Origin: Bradyrhizobium sp. CIAT3101
GTDB lineage: Bacteria; Pseudomonadota; Alphaproteobacteria; Rhizobiales; Xanthobacteraceae
Direction of reading: 5' to 3'
Length of the DNA stretch: 64,000 bases
NCBI RefSeq assembly: GCF_029714945.1
Contig: NZ_CP121634.1
Span: 4,051,001 to 4,115,000 of the forward strand
The translations under genes and the position numbers were made by a program. The stretch's first letter is position 1. The number at the start of each line of letters is the position of its first letter. Shown piece after piece: positions 37,824 through 49,330 of the stretch. The notes beneath the pieces were generated by a model that worked only from the letters and a program-made list of their open reading frames with translations, was not told where the DNA came from and made no database searches.

Positions 37824-37978
37824 AGTCCAGTGTTTCTGGTCGACGGTGTCATTGGTTGCATTTGCGGCCCGAGGCGCGCGCGCGTCAACAGCGTCCGCGA
37901 CATATTCGACCCGCGGCGGGTGGGAGCCTAGGTTGTGCGCGGCCTTTCGCTCGTCACGAATGCACGCCATAATGGCGT

Positions 37979-39238
37979 ATGCAACTCACCTCCCGCCTTG
38001 CGCTGATGAACTGGCTGACCGGTCAGGGCCTCACCGGCCTTCCCGAGAACGAGCTGCTGCGCGGCTTTTGCGAGCGCTGCCGCGCCGAAGGGCTGGAACT
38101 CTCGCGCGGGCTCGTCGTCATCGACACGCTGCATCCGATCTATGAGGGCCGCGGCTTCCTTTGGAACGACAGGGCCAGCAACGAGAGGGACGTGTTCGAA
38201 TACGGCTCGACCGCCGAGGGCGACGCCGCCAAGAACTGGCGCCGTTCGGTGTTCTTCCACATGCTCGAGCACGGCCACGACGAGATGGTGATCGATCTGG
38301 CTGATGCGCCCTCGATGGACTTCTCGCAGATCGGCGATCTCGCCGAGAAGGGCCATAAGCACTATCTCGCCTTCGTGCATCGCTTCGGCGAGAACGGCGC
38401 GCTTGGGCTGATGGACTGCCTCTATTCCTGCTGGACCACGCGGCGCGATGAAGGCTTCTCCGAGCCGGAACTCGTCGCGTTGCGCGATCTCGTGCCGGTG
38501 CTGGGGCTTGCGATCAAATCGGCGCAGCAGGTCGACATCGCGCGCACGCTCGGGCGCGTCTATCTCGGCCGCGGCGCCTCCGAACAGGTGCTGGGCGGAC
38601 GGATCTCGCGCGGCGTCACCGAACGCATCAACGCCGTGCTCTGGTATTCGGATTTGCGCGGCTCGACCGGGATCAGCGAGAGCATCGGCCCCGACGAGAT
38701 CATCCCGTTCCTCAACGATTATGCGCAGGCCGTGATCGACGCGATCCACGAGGCCGGCGGTGACGTGCTGAAGCTGATTGGCGACGGCGTGCTCGCGATG
38801 TTCACCGGCGAGGACATGGCCCATGCCCGCCGCGCTGCGCTGCGCGCCGAGCACCTGTTTCGCCAGAACGTCGCGGCGCTGAACGTGCGGCGCGAGGCCG
38901 ACGGCCGTCCGACCACGTCCGCCTATATCGGCCTGCATGTCGGCGAGGTCTTCTACGGCAATATCGGCAGCGAGGACCGGCTCGATTTCACCGTGGTGGG
39001 GCCGACGGTCAACGAGGTCAGCCGCATCGCCTCGATGAGCCGCTCGGTCGATCGCGAGCTGCTGGCGTCAGCCGAGTTTTACAAGGGCCTGGATGCCGCC
39101 GGCCGCCGCTATCTCGTCTCCACCGGCCGCTACGCGCTGCGCGGCATCGGCCGCGCGCAGGACCTCTACACGCTCGATCCCGAGGTCGACGCGAGCGAAC
39201 CGGTGACGGGCAGCTACGAACGGTATCTGGCGAATTAG
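37979..39238 (+). CDS. Class III adenylate/guanylate cyclase
   Basis: A 419-residue soluble cyclase. The N-terminal 200 residues are an unrecognised sensory or regulatory part (no membrane span). The catalytic domain begins near residue 215: metal-binding Asp225 in 'LWYSDLRGSTG' and Asp269 in 'KLIGDGVLAMF', then 'GLHVGEVFYGNIG' and 'FTVVGPTVNEVSRIASMS'. It would make cAMP or cGMP in the cytosol as a homodimer. Rhizobia carry many such cyclases. Its upstream region is shared with the divergent MFS gene. Confidence 0.93.
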   Translation: MQLTSRLALMNWLTGQGLTGLPENELLRGFCERCRAEGLELSRGLVVIDTLHPIYEGRGFLWNDRASNERDVFEYGSTAEGDAAKNWRRSVFFHMLEHGHDEMVIDLADAPSMDFSQIGDLAEKGHKHYLAFVHRFGENGALGLMDCLYSCWTTRRDEGFSEPELVALRDLVPVLGLAIKSAQQVDIARTLGRVYLGRGASEQVLGGRISRGVTERINAVLWYSDLRGSTGISESIGPDEIIPFLNDYAQAVIDAIHEAGGDVLKLIGDGVLAMFTGEDMAHARRAALRAEHLFRQNVAALNVRREADGRPTTSAYIGLHVGEVFYGNIGSEDRLDFTVVGPTVNEVSRIASMSRSVDRELLASAEFYKGLDAAGRRYLVSTGRYALRGIGRAQDLYTLDPEVDASEPVTGSYERYLAN

Positions 39239-39255
39239 GCCGGCTATCTCCACAA

Positions 39256-39283
39256 CGTCGTCCTGGCTTTCGCCAGGACGACG
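39256..39283. terminator. Bidirectional hairpin between convergent genes
   Basis: A perfect 12-bp stem cgtcgtcctggc/gccaggacgacg with a tttc loop, 17 bases after the cyclase stop and 9 bases after the stop of the convergent MFS gene on the other strand. The sequence resembles a repeat type common in rhizobial genomes and may serve both as terminator and as mobile repeat. Confidence 0.65.
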
Positions 39284-39292
39284 CAAGAGGAG

Positions 39293-40537
39293 CTAGCACC
39301 GCGCCGCCACCTCGTCCCCCACCATGGCCGGCTGCCGATCCAGCGCGACCGCAGGCGAGAGCCAAATGATCAGCGCTTGCACGCCGAACACGGCGGCCGC
39401 GAGATAGAGGCACGCTTCCGCGCTGTAGAGGCCGCCGACGATGGCGCCTAGCGCCGAGCCGAGCGGGCGGGCGCCGTAGCTCATGATGTTGATGGCGGAG
39501 ACACGGCCCAACAGGCGCGGCGGCGTCACCGACTGGCGCAAGGTCGTGGTCGAGATCACCCACAGGATCGGCCCGACGCCGAGCAGGAAGAAGCTGAGAC
39601 CCGCGAGCCACGGCGAGGGCACCAGCACCGTCAGCGCCATCACGACGGCGGCGACGAAGCCGGTGACCGGGCCGAGGCCGACCACGGTGCCGAACGCGAT
39701 GCGCTTCATCACGCGCGTGGCGAACAGCGCACCGATCACCATGCCGACGCCGTACATCGTCAGCACGGTGCCGACACCGGCAGCGCTCAGGCCGAGATGA
39801 CGCACCGCGTACGGCACGAACACCGCGATCTGCAAGAACCAGCCGGTGTTGAAAATGAACTGCGTGATGAACACCGGCCGCAGCAGCGCATGGTGAAACA
39901 CGAAGGCCGCGCCTTCGCGGATATCCTGGAACGGGTGGCGGCGCGGCACGGGCGCACGCGCTGGCTCATAGATGCCGGAGAGTAGCACGACGGCGATGGC
40001 CGAGAGCGCCGCGGCAAAGCCAAAGGCGAGGCTTGCGCCCCACCAGCCGACCAGCGCGCCGCCGAGCGCAGGCCCGCTTGCGAAGGCAATGGTGCGCGCG
40101 AGCTCGATGCGGGCATTCGCAGCCGGCAACAGCTCCGCGCTCACCAGCGAGGGCACCAGCGCCGGCGCGGCCACGCTGTAGACGACGGTGCCGCAGACGG
40201 CGGCAAAGCCGAGCAGCGCCAGCAGCGACAGATTGAGCGCGCCGAGCACGAGCAGCAGCACGATGGTCGCGAGCGCCACCGCACGCAGCGCCTCGGCCCC
40301 CGCCATCAACGAGCGGCGGGAGATGCGGTCGGCGAGCAGGCCAGCCGGAATGGCGAACAGGACGAAGGGCAGAGTGAGAGCGGTCTGGAGCAGGCCGGTC
40401 TGGCCCTCCGCCACGCCCAGCGTCAGCACGGCGACGATGGGCGCTGCGGCCAGCGCGATCTGTTCGGCCGACTGCGCCGCGAGGTTGGACCAGGCAAGGC
40501 GGTTGAAGGTTTCGGGGAGACGGGGCGGATTTGACAT
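39293..40537 (-). CDS. MFS transporter (enterobactin exporter-like group)
   Basis: A 414-residue twelve-helix carrier of the MFS_3 group ('FNRLAWSNLAAQSAEQIALA', 'LLADRISRRSLMAGAEAL', 'VSAINIMSYGARPLGSALG'). Relatives export siderophores such as enterobactin or act as drug pumps; here the substrate is unknown. Divergent from mntH, with 169 bases in between that hold a candidate metal-regulator site. Confidence 0.88.
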   Translation of the reverse strand: MSNPPRLPETFNRLAWSNLAAQSAEQIALAAAPIVAVLTLGVAEGQTGLLQTALTLPFVLFAIPAGLLADRISRRSLMAGAEALRAVALATIVLLLVLGALNLSLLALLGFAAVCGTVVYSVAAPALVPSLVSAELLPAANARIELARTIAFASGPALGGALVGWWGASLAFGFAAALSAIAVVLLSGIYEPARAPVPRRHPFQDIREGAAFVFHHALLRPVFITQFIFNTGWFLQIAVFVPYAVRHLGLSAAGVGTVLTMYGVGMVIGALFATRVMKRIAFGTVVGLGPVTGFVAAVVMALTVLVPSPWLAGLSFFLLGVGPILWVISTTTLRQSVTPPRLLGRVSAINIMSYGARPLGSALGAIVGGLYSAEACLYLAAAVFGVQALIIWLSPAVALDRQPAMVGDEVAARC

Positions 40538-40644
40538 GGCTCATTTCCTGCAAAGTCGGATTGGGGCCAGTATTCGCGCCGGGGACGGCCAAACCCACCC
40601 GCTTCCCGACAGGATCGGGCAAAATGGGCCGGCTGCATGGAACT

Positions 40645-40678
40645 GATGCGGCTAGATGCAGTTGCAAATGAGTTGCAA
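40645..40678 (+). promoter_or_regulatory. Candidate Fur/Mur-type operator upstream of mntH
   Basis: Four imperfect direct hexamers, gatgcg (40645-40650), gatgca (40655-40660), gttgca (40661-40666) and gttgca (40672-40677), sit 30-62 bases before the mntH ATG. The last two also form ttgcaa-atgag-ttgcaa, a perfect 6-bp inverted repeat (40662-40678). In Bradyrhizobium, mntH is known to be repressed by a Fur/Mur protein under manganese; identifying these hexamers as its site is inference. Confidence 0.55.
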
Positions 40679-40706
40679 TAAGGCTCAAACCCGGTATTCT
40701 GCCAGC

Positions 40707-42074
40707 ATGGATGCCCGATCGCCTGATTTGACCCAGGACCTGACCCAAGCCGCCGGTACCGGCTGGCGCACCGACGCGCCGACCACGAAGAGCCTGGCCG
40801 AGGTGAACGCCACGGTCGCCATCCCCGCGGCGGGGGCGTGGTGGCGGCGGCTGCTGGCCTTCGTCGGCCCAGGCTACATGGTCTCGGTCGGCTACATGGA
40901 CCCCGGCAACTGGGCGACCGACCTCGCCGGTGGATCCAGATTCGGTTACACGCTGCTCTCGGTCATCCTGCTTTCCAATCTGATGGCGATCCTGCTGCAG
41001 TCGCTGGCGGCGCGGCTCGGCATCGTCACGGATCGCGACCTCGCGCAGGCCTGTCGCGCGACCTATTCGCCGGCCGTGAACTTCCTGCTCTGGCTGGCTT
41101 GCGAGGCAGCGATCATCGCCTGCGATCTCGCTGAAGTGATCGGCACCGCGATCGCGCTGAAGCTGCTGTTCGGCATTCCCCTGGTCGGCGGCGCGCTGCT
41201 CGCAGCCCTCGACGCCTTCCTGTTGCTCGTGCTGATGAACCGCGGCTTCCGCTTCCTCGAAGCCTTCGTGATGGCGCTGCTTGCGGTCATCGCGGTCTGC
41301 TTCGCGGTCCAGATCGTCGCCGCCGCGCCGCCGGTCGCGGAGGTGCTGCACGGCTTTGTGCCGAAGAGCGAGATCTTCACCAATTCCGAGATGCTCTACA
41401 TCGCGATCGGCATCATCGGTGCAACCGTGATGCCGCATAATCTGTACCTGCATTCCTCGATCGTGCAGACGCGTGCGTATGAGCGCAACGACGAAGGCCG
41501 TCGCGAGGCGATCAAATGGGCGACGACGGATTCGACCGTCGCGCTGATGCTGGCGCTGTTCATCAACGCCGCGATCCTCGTCGTGGCGGCCGCCACTTTC
41601 CACAAGAGTGGTCACTCGGATGTTGCCGAGATCGGCCAGGCCTTTGAGCTGCTCTCGCCGCTGCTCGGCCTCGGCATCGCCTCGACGTTGTTCGCGGTGG
41701 CGCTGTTGGCGTCAGGCCTCAACTCGACGGTCACGGCGACGCTCGCCGGCCAGATCGTGATGGAAGGCTTTCTCGATTTGCGCCTGCCGAGCTGGGCGCG
41801 CCGCCTCGTCACGCGCGGCATCGCCATCATTCCGGTGATCGTCGTCACCGCGATCTACGGCGAGCGCGGCACCGCGGACCTGCTGGTGTTCAGCCAGGTC
41901 GTGCTGTCGATGCAACTGCCGTTCGCCGTCATTCCGCTGGTGCGCTTCGTGTCGGATCGCCGCAAGATGGGGCAGTTTGCGATTGCACCCTATATCGCTG
42001 CGACCGCGTGGATCGTCGCGGGCGTCATCGTGGTTTTGAACGTGAAGCTGTTGGTGGATACGCTGTTCGGCTAA
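40707..42074 (+). CDS. mntH: Nramp manganese/divalent metal transporter
   Basis: A 455-residue inner-membrane proton-coupled importer of Mn(2+). The metal-binding helices are clear: '[15 protein letters not shown]' and '[12 protein letters not shown]'. About eleven helices in all. The N-terminal 40 residues are polar and cytosolic. Start at 40707 is preferred over an upstream in-frame ATG at 40656 that lies within the operator repeats. Manganese import supports superoxide dismutase and other enzymes under iron limitation. Confidence 0.95.
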   Translation: MDARSPDLTQDLTQAAGTGWRTDAPTTKSLAEVNATVAIPAAGAWWRRLLAFVGPGYMVSVGYMDPGNWATDLAGGSRFGYTLLSVILLSNLMAILLQSLAARLGIVTDRDLAQACRATYSPAVNFLLWLACEAAIIACDLAEVIGTAIALKLLFGIPLVGGALLAALDAFLLLVLMNRGFRFLEAFVMALLAVIAVCFAVQIVAAAPPVAEVLHGFVPKSEIFTNSEMLYIAIGIIGATVMPHNLYLHSSIVQTRAYERNDEGRREAIKWATTDSTVALMLALFINAAILVVAAATFHKSGHSDVAEIGQAFELLSPLLGLGIASTLFAVALLASGLNSTVTATLAGQIVMEGFLDLRLPSWARRLVTRGIAIIPVIVVTAIYGERGTADLLVFSQVVLSMQLPFAVIPLVRFVSDRRKMGQFAIAPYIAATAWIVAGVIVVLNVKLLVDTLFG

Positions 42075-42085
42075 TTACTCCCCAC

Positions 42086-42191
42086 TATCGTCGCCCGGCT
42101 TGACCGGGCGACCCAGTATTCCAGAGACAGTTGTTGTTGAGCCGAAAAGCCGCGGCGTACTGGATGCCCCGGTCAAGCCGGGGCATGACAG
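42086..42191. repeat. Long palindromic intergenic repeat, cccggctt-type
   Basis: Left part contains gcccggcttgaccgggc and right part gccccggtcaagccggggc, inverted and imperfect over about 30 bases, with a centre near 42120-42157. It lies between the convergent mntH and bpt genes. Confidence 0.8.
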
Positions 42192-42205
42192 GGAATGTGA
42201 GGCAG

Positions 42206-42982
42206 CTAATCCTGCGGCTCGGACGCCGCATCGCCCTGTGCGTCGATGCGCAGCCAGCCTGAGGGGGCGAGGCGCTGCTGCGGCAGGAAGCGGGCCTTGT
42301 AGTCCATCTTCTTGGAGCCCTCGATCCAGTAGCCGAGATAAACGTAGGGCAGGCCCTGGCGACGGGCGCGGGCGATGTGGTCGAGGATCATGAAGGTGCC
42401 CATCGAGCGGCTGACCTGGCTCGGCTCGAAGAACGAATAGACCATCGACAGACCGTCGCTGAGCACGTCGGTCAACGCGACCGCGATCAGCTCCTCGCCA
42501 CGGCCGGTGATGCCGCTGTCGGGACCGCGCTTGCGATATTCGATGATCCGGGTTTCGACATGGCTGTCCTCGACCATCATGGCGTAGTCGAGCACGGTCA
42601 TGTCGGCCATGCCGCCATGGCGGTGGCGGGCGTCGAGATAGGCTCGAAACACCGAATATTGTTCGGAGGTCGGTACCGCGCTGCGCTGTTCGCCGATGAT
42701 GTCGGAATTGCGCGCCATCACCTTGCGGAAGTTGCGGGAGGGGCGGAACTCGTTGGCGACCACGCGCACCGAGACACAGGCCCGGCACTGGTCACACGCC
42801 GGCCGGTAGGCGATCGACTGGCTGCGGCGGAAACCGCCATGGGTCAGGAGGTCGTTGAGGTCGCCGGCGCGATCACCCACGAGGTGCGTAAACACCTTGC
42901 GCTCATGCCGGCCCGGCAGATACGGGCAGGGGGACGGCGCCGTGAGGTAAAATTGGGGGGTGTCGCGCGAGTGCTGGGTCAA
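42206..42982 (-). CDS. bpt: Aspartate/glutamate leucyltransferase
   Basis: A 258-residue aminoacyl-tRNA protein transferase that attaches leucine to N-terminal Asp or Glu, marking proteins for ClpS/ClpAP degradation. Signature '[18 protein letters not shown]' near residue 18 and the cysteines of '[15 protein letters not shown]', then 'YIDYYIEGS'-like '[18 protein letters not shown]'. This belongs to the Ate1/Bpt family used by proteobacteria. Complete and of normal length. Confidence 0.95.
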   Translation of the reverse strand: MTQHSRDTPQFYLTAPSPCPYLPGRHERKVFTHLVGDRAGDLNDLLTHGGFRRSQSIAYRPACDQCRACVSVRVVANEFRPSRNFRKVMARNSDIIGEQRSAVPTSEQYSVFRAYLDARHRHGGMADMTVLDYAMMVEDSHVETRIIEYRKRGPDSGITGRGEELIAVALTDVLSDGLSMVYSFFEPSQVSRSMGTFMILDHIARARRQGLPYVYLGYWIEGSKKMDYKARFLPQQRLAPSGWLRIDAQGDAASEPQD

Positions 42983-43086
42983 GGGACGTCGTGGGCCTCC
43001 GAAGTGAGTATCAGCATCGCGCTACGAAAGCCCCCGGTCAATCGGTCCGCTTGGCAGGTCAGGTCAGTCAGTCTAGCGGAGCCTGG

Positions 43087-43623
43087 TTAGTAGGTCCTTG
43101 CCGTTTGCGGCACGGGCGCCCGAACGGAATTGTTGATCACGACCGTTCCCAGCACGAAATCGTGCAGCAGCCGCCGGCGGCCGTTGAACAGGCCGACCAG
43201 CACGACGAACGGCGACAGGAACGAGACCGTCACCCAGAACAGCACGGCATGGGTGGCGCCGAGGACAAAGTAGCCGGGCGCGCCGTACCAGGTGCGCAGC
43301 TCAAGATCCATGATCCGCATCCCGATGGTCGCGGACGAGGGACCGCCGATGCAGGCACCGTAATAGACGATGGCCCAGATCACGGAGGCGGGCCAAGCCA
43401 GCCAGAACAGCGCCCAGCCGATGCCGAGCGTCACCACGCCGAACAGGGCGATGAAGATGTAGCCGAGGATGACGGGAACGGAGATCACGACCATGTCGAT
43501 CAGGAACGCGAACACCCGCCGCGTCGCGACACCGCGGAACAGTTCCGGATGCAGATAGGGGTCGTAGGCGTGAGCCGCGCCATCACTGCGCCAGGCGCCT
43601 GAACTACCCGAGTCATAAGACAT
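43087..43623 (-). CDS. RDD-family membrane protein
   Basis: A 178-residue protein with three or four membrane segments. 'RRVFAFLIDMVVISVPVILG' carries the Arg-Asp of the RDD motif, 'GPSSATIGMRIMDLELRT' the second conserved part and 'RRRLLHDFVLGTVVI' the terminal Asp. RDD proteins are thought to transport ions or small molecules, some as Na(+)/H(+) antiporters; this one is unassigned. It lies 104 bases upstream of bpt in the same direction. Confidence 0.88.
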   Translation of the reverse strand: MSYDSGSSGAWRSDGAAHAYDPYLHPELFRGVATRRVFAFLIDMVVISVPVILGYIFIALFGVVTLGIGWALFWLAWPASVIWAIVYYGACIGGPSSATIGMRIMDLELRTWYGAPGYFVLGATHAVLFWVTVSFLSPFVVLVGLFNGRRRLLHDFVLGTVVINNSVRAPVPQTARTY

Positions 43624-43756
43624 TGTCCGTCCTCCCAGGGAAAACTCCCGTGGCAGGACATGGGAACAGGCTATTCCCCTGCCAAGGGTGCGCGCGCGTC
43701 AACAAGCCGAAATATTCCGGCAATTCGGGGGCGGGGGAGGCCGACAGCGAAAGTCT

Positions 43757-43848
43757 CGTAGGGTGGGCAAAGCGAAGCGTGCCCACCATCCGGTAATGAT
43801 CGCGACCAATCGTGGGCACGGCGCAAATGCGCCTTTGCCCACCCTACG
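43757..43848. repeat. Long palindromic intergenic repeat, cgtaggg-type, copy 2
   Basis: Perfect terminal arms cgtagggtgggcaaag (43757-43772) and ctttgcccaccctacg (43833-43848), with an inner perfect 9-bp inverted pair cgtgcccac/gtgggcacg. Same family as 24583-24677. Sits in the spacer between hemB and the RDD gene, both on the minus strand. Confidence 0.9.
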
Positions 43849-43861
43849 GCACCTACGATAC

Positions 43862-46046
<2,185 letters not shown>

Positions 46047-46565
46047 ATGATGAAAGCCGTCGCAACTGCGGCAGATACCGCAGAGCGCGTTTCGGGCCCG
46101 CAGGGTTCGGTGCAGTCGCTCTATCTGGAAGCATTGACTCTGGTGGAGCGGCTGCATCGCCGTCTCCTCGACGTGATCAAGGACGAGTTCGATCGTCGTG
46201 GCCGCGCCGACATCAATTCCGTGCAGGCGCTCCTGCTCTATAACATCGGCGACAAGGAGCTGACCGCGGGCGAACTGCGCACGCGCGGTTACTATCTCGG
46301 CTCCAACGTCTCCTACAATCTGAAGAAGCTCGTCGAGCTCGGCTTCCTCGATCATCAGCGCTCGCGCGTTGACCGCCGCTCGGTGCGCATTCGCCTGACG
46401 CCGCAGGGCCAGGAAGTCCGCCGCATCGTCGACAGCCTCTACCAGAAGCACGTCAAGACCGTTGAACAGGTCGGCGGCATCTCGGGCGAGGAGTTCTCGA
46501 CCCTCAACAAGTCGCTGCACCGCCTCGAGCGGTTCTGGACCGACCAGATCCTGTATCGGCTCTGA
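46047..46565 (+). CDS. ldtR: MarR-family transcriptional regulator LdtR
   Basis: A 172-residue winged-helix regulator. The core reads 'INSVQALLLYNIGDKELTAG', recognition helix region 'GYYLGSNVSYNLKKLVELGF' and wing 'HQRSRVDRRSVRIRLTPQG'. It matches LdtR of Liberibacter and rhizobia, which controls an L,D-transpeptidase gene and stress tolerance. The start may be 46047 or the next ATG at 46050. A long A+T-rich leader precedes it and two small genes follow. Confidence 0.9.
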   Translation: MMKAVATAADTAERVSGPQGSVQSLYLEALTLVERLHRRLLDVIKDEFDRRGRADINSVQALLLYNIGDKELTAGELRTRGYYLGSNVSYNLKKLVELGFLDHQRSRVDRRSVRIRLTPQGQEVRRIVDSLYQKHVKTVEQVGGISGEEFSTLNKSLHRLERFWTDQILYRL

Positions 46566-46765
46566 GTTTTCCGAGGGATTTGGCCAAGCCGGCCCAAAAC
46601 AAGACCGGCAAGCCTTCCCGAACGTGCCTGCTTCCCCAAGCGCGCCGGCCCGGCTTGCCCCGGACCGGTGCGTTTTGTCGTCGTTTTCGCACTTGCGAAA
46701 AATATGACGGCCGGGTGGAACCAGTTGTTCGCGTCGCAGTTGTCTCCTCGGGATCGGAGGATGCA

Positions 46766-47002
46766 ATGCTGGTCGAGCGCGGGTTGCAGGCAATGAACGT
46801 CGAGCTCGTGAGCGATGCTTATGCCATCGCCGCGAACTACCTCCGTCGTTCCGGCGCGATCCCCGACACGCTCGTCACCAACGAACGCCTGCTCGAGATC
46901 ATCATCAAGCTGCTCCAGCACGGCGAATTCAACAAGATCAGGCTCGCCAACAAGGCGATCGCGCGCTTCGAGGCGCAGGCCGAGGCGAGAGCGGTTGCCT
47001 GA
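46766..47002 (+). CDS. Small conserved-type protein of unknown function
   Basis: A 78-residue protein with a helix-rich middle, 'NVELVSDAYAIAANYLRRSG' and 'TNERLLEIIIKLLQHGEF'. A clear ribosome binding site ggagg (46756-46760) lies five bases before the ATG at 46766; an upstream in-frame start would add 62 residues with no such site. It follows ldtR in the same direction. No family recognised. Confidence 0.75.
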   Translation: MLVERGLQAMNVELVSDAYAIAANYLRRSGAIPDTLVTNERLLEIIIKLLQHGEFNKIRLANKAIARFEAQAEARAVA

Positions 47003-47039
47003 TCAAGACTCCCAAAATTCCGAAAGACCAGAGGGTGCC

Positions 47040-47261
47040 ATGGAAGCTGCCATCGACCGCATCATGCAGACCTATGACTTGCTCGCCAACCGGACGGCGG
47101 CGGCGAGCGAGGAGGCGCGCCTGAAGGTCACGAACTATCTGAATACGTTGATGGAAGCCGGTGAGAAAGACACCCACAGGTTGACGGTCTGCGGCCTGAC
47201 CTATCTGCGCCAGCTCGACGGCAGCGTGGACCCCGTGAAGGCCGGGTATACCGGGCTGTAG
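47040..47261 (+). CDS. Small conserved-type protein of unknown function
   Basis: A 73-residue protein, two helices '[20 protein letters not shown]' and '[20 protein letters not shown]', then '[14 protein letters not shown]'. A gaggg at 47030-47034 stands five bases before the ATG. It follows the previous small gene by 37 bases and is probably in the same transcript as ldtR. Function unknown. Confidence 0.75.
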   Translation: MEAAIDRIMQTYDLLANRTAAASEEARLKVTNYLNTLMEAGEKDTHRLTVCGLTYLRQLDGSVDPVKAGYTGL

Positions 47262-47292
47262 GGGATTCCAGCCGGCGCCGGGGCCGTCATTT

Positions 47293-47311
47293 AGGGTCCG
47301 AAGCGGACCCT
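47293..47311 (+). terminator. Hairpin after ldtR cluster
   Basis: A perfect 8-bp stem agggtccg/cggaccct with a three-base loop, 31 bases after the last small gene. Only two T follow; a second imperfect long hairpin (ggtggatcgg near 47322 against ccgatccccacc near 47367) lies just downstream in the glyA leader. Confidence 0.55.
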
Positions 47312-47521
47312 TCAGGGAGGGGTGGATCGGGGGCGGTTCCAGAGAGTCTTCCATCCCCAAAATGCTCCGATCCCCACCATATCTTGCATAAATATCACGC
47401 TCGACCCTCAACTACTTGGCCGGGGGCGGGCGATGTGGTAGATCGCGCTCGCCGCTTCCGATCGCCACACCAAGACCCCCGTAGCCCGCCAAAAGGCTGC
47501 GGCGGTGGAGATATTCGCAAG

Positions 47522-48832
47522 ATGACCCTCGCCAAGAACTCTGCAGCGTCCGCCTCTGCGCCCGATTCGTTTTTCACCGCCTCGCTCGAGCAGGCCGACC
47601 CGGAAATCGCCGCCGCCATCAAGGGCGAGCTCGGCCGGCAGCGCCATGAAGTCGAGCTGATCGCCTCCGAGAACATCGTCAGCCGGGCCGTGCTGGAAGC
47701 GCAGGGTTCGGTCATGACCAACAAATACGCAGAGGGTTATCCGGGCGCGCGCTACTACGGCGGTTGTGAGTGGGTCGACGTCGCCGAGAACCTCGCGATC
47801 GATCGCGCCAAGAAGCTGTTCGGCGCCAACTTCGCCAACGTGCAGCCGAACTCCGGCAGCCAGATGAACCAGGCGGTGTTTTTGGCGCTGCTGCAGCCCG
47901 GCGACACCTTTATGGGTCTCGACCTCGCGGCCGGCGGCCATCTCACCCACGGCTCGCCCGTCAACATGAGCGGCAAGTGGTTCAAGGCCGCGCACTACAC
48001 CGTGCGCCGCGAGGATCAGCTCATCGACATGGACGCGGTTGCCAAGCAGGCCGAAGAGGTCAAGCCGAAGCTGATCGTTGCCGGCGGCTCGGCCTATTCG
48101 CGCGCCTGGGACTTCAAGCGTTTCCGCGAGATCGCGGACTCGGTCGGTGCGTATCTGCTGGTCGACATGGCGCACTTCGCGGGCCTCGTCGCCGGCGGCG
48201 TGCATGCCTCGCCGGTGCCGCATGCCCACGTCACTACGACCACCACGCACAAGTCGCTGCGCGGTCCGCGCGGTGGTCTGATGCTGTGGAACGACGAGGC
48301 GCTGACCAAGAAGTTCAACTCGGCGATCTTCCCGGGCCTGCAGGGCGGCCCGCTGATGCACGTGATCGCGGCGAAGGCGGTTGCGTTCGGCGAAGCGCTT
48401 CGTCCGGACTTCAAGGTTTACGCGAAGAACGTCGTCGAGAACGCCAAGGCGCTGGCCGAGGCGATGAAGAGCCACGGCTTCGATATTGTTTCCGGCGGCA
48501 CCGATAACCATCTGATGCTGGTTGACCTCAGGCCGAAGGGCCTGAAGGGCAACGTTTCGGAGAAGGCGCTGGTCCGCGCCGCCATCACCTGCAACAAGAA
48601 CGGCATTCCCTTCGATCCGCAGTCGCCGTTCGTCACCTCCGGAATTCGGCTGGGCACGCCGGCGGCGACGACCCGCGGCTTCGGTGTCGCTGAATTCCAG
48701 CAGGTTGGCGGCATGATCGCCGAGGTCCTGAACGCGATCGCGCAGTCCGACGACGGCAAGGCGCCGCTGGTCGAGGCCGCGATCAAGGAACGGGTCAAGG
48801 CGCTCACCGACCGGTTCCCGATCTATCAGTAA
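47522..48832 (+). CDS. glyA: Serine hydroxymethyltransferase
   Basis: A 436-residue PLP enzyme interconverting serine and glycine with tetrahydrofolate, the main source of one-carbon units. The PLP lysine is in '[15 protein letters not shown]'; '[20 protein letters not shown]' and '[14 protein letters not shown]' are family blocks. ATG at 47522 is preceded by ggag at 47510-47513. It begins a run glyA-nrdR-ribD-ribE-ribH-nusB widespread in Alphaproteobacteria. Confidence 0.98.
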   Translation: MTLAKNSAASASAPDSFFTASLEQADPEIAAAIKGELGRQRHEVELIASENIVSRAVLEAQGSVMTNKYAEGYPGARYYGGCEWVDVAENLAIDRAKKLFGANFANVQPNSGSQMNQAVFLALLQPGDTFMGLDLAAGGHLTHGSPVNMSGKWFKAAHYTVRREDQLIDMDAVAKQAEEVKPKLIVAGGSAYSRAWDFKRFREIADSVGAYLLVDMAHFAGLVAGGVHASPVPHAHVTTTTTHKSLRGPRGGLMLWNDEALTKKFNSAIFPGLQGGPLMHVIAAKAVAFGEALRPDFKVYAKNVVENAKALAEAMKSHGFDIVSGGTDNHLMLVDLRPKGLKGNVSEKALVRAAITCNKNGIPFDPQSPFVTSGIRLGTPAATTRGFGVAEFQQVGGMIAEVLNAIAQSDDGKAPLVEAAIKERVKALTDRFPIYQ

Positions 48833-48847
48833 GGTCTGGATACACGG

Positions 48848-49330
48848 ATGCGCTGCCCGAACTGCAACAGTCTCGATACGCAGGTAAAGGACTCGCGTCC
48901 GACCGAGGATTCCTCCGTCATTCGCAGGCGGCGCGTATGCGTCGCCTGCGAATTCCGCTTCACCACCTTCGAGCGCGTGCAATTGCGCGAGCTCACGGTG
49001 ATCAAGCGCAACGGCCGCCGCGTGCCGTTCGACCGCGACAAGCTGATGCGCTCGGTGTCGATCAGTCTGCGCAAGCGGCCGGTCGAGCCGGAGCGGGTGG
49101 AAAAGATGGTCTCCACCATCGTGCGCGAGCTCGAGACGGGCGGCGAGGCCGAGATCTCCTCCGAGGTGATCGGCGAGACCGTGATGGAGCATCTGCGCAC
49201 GCTCGACGACGTCGCCTATGTGCGCTTCGCCTCCGTCTATCGCAATTTTCGCGAGGCCAAGGATTTCGCCGAGGTGCTCGGCGAGCTCTCCGGTGAGGAG
49301 GAAGCGCGGCTCGCCGCGATCCGCAAATGA
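48848..49330 (+). CDS. nrdR: Transcriptional repressor NrdR
   Basis: A 160-residue zinc-ribbon/ATP-cone regulator that represses ribonucleotide reductase genes when dATP is high. Zinc ligands Cys3, Cys6, Cys31 and Cys34 ('RCPNCNS', 'CVACEFRF') are present, followed by the ATP-cone '[20 protein letters not shown]'. It overlaps ribD by four bases. Complete. Confidence 0.97.
   Translation: MRCPNCNSLDTQVKDSRPTEDSSVIRRRRVCVACEFRFTTFERVQLRELTVIKRNGRRVPFDRDKLMRSVSISLRKRPVEPERVEKMVSTIVRELETGGEAEISSEVIGETVMEHLRTLDDVAYVRFASVYRNFREAKDFAEVLGELSGEEEARLAAIRK

Noticed and set aside
47262..47521. Glycine or other riboswitch before glyA
   Set aside because: Hairpins are present, but I see no match to a known riboswitch core; the spacer can be explained by a terminator and leader.
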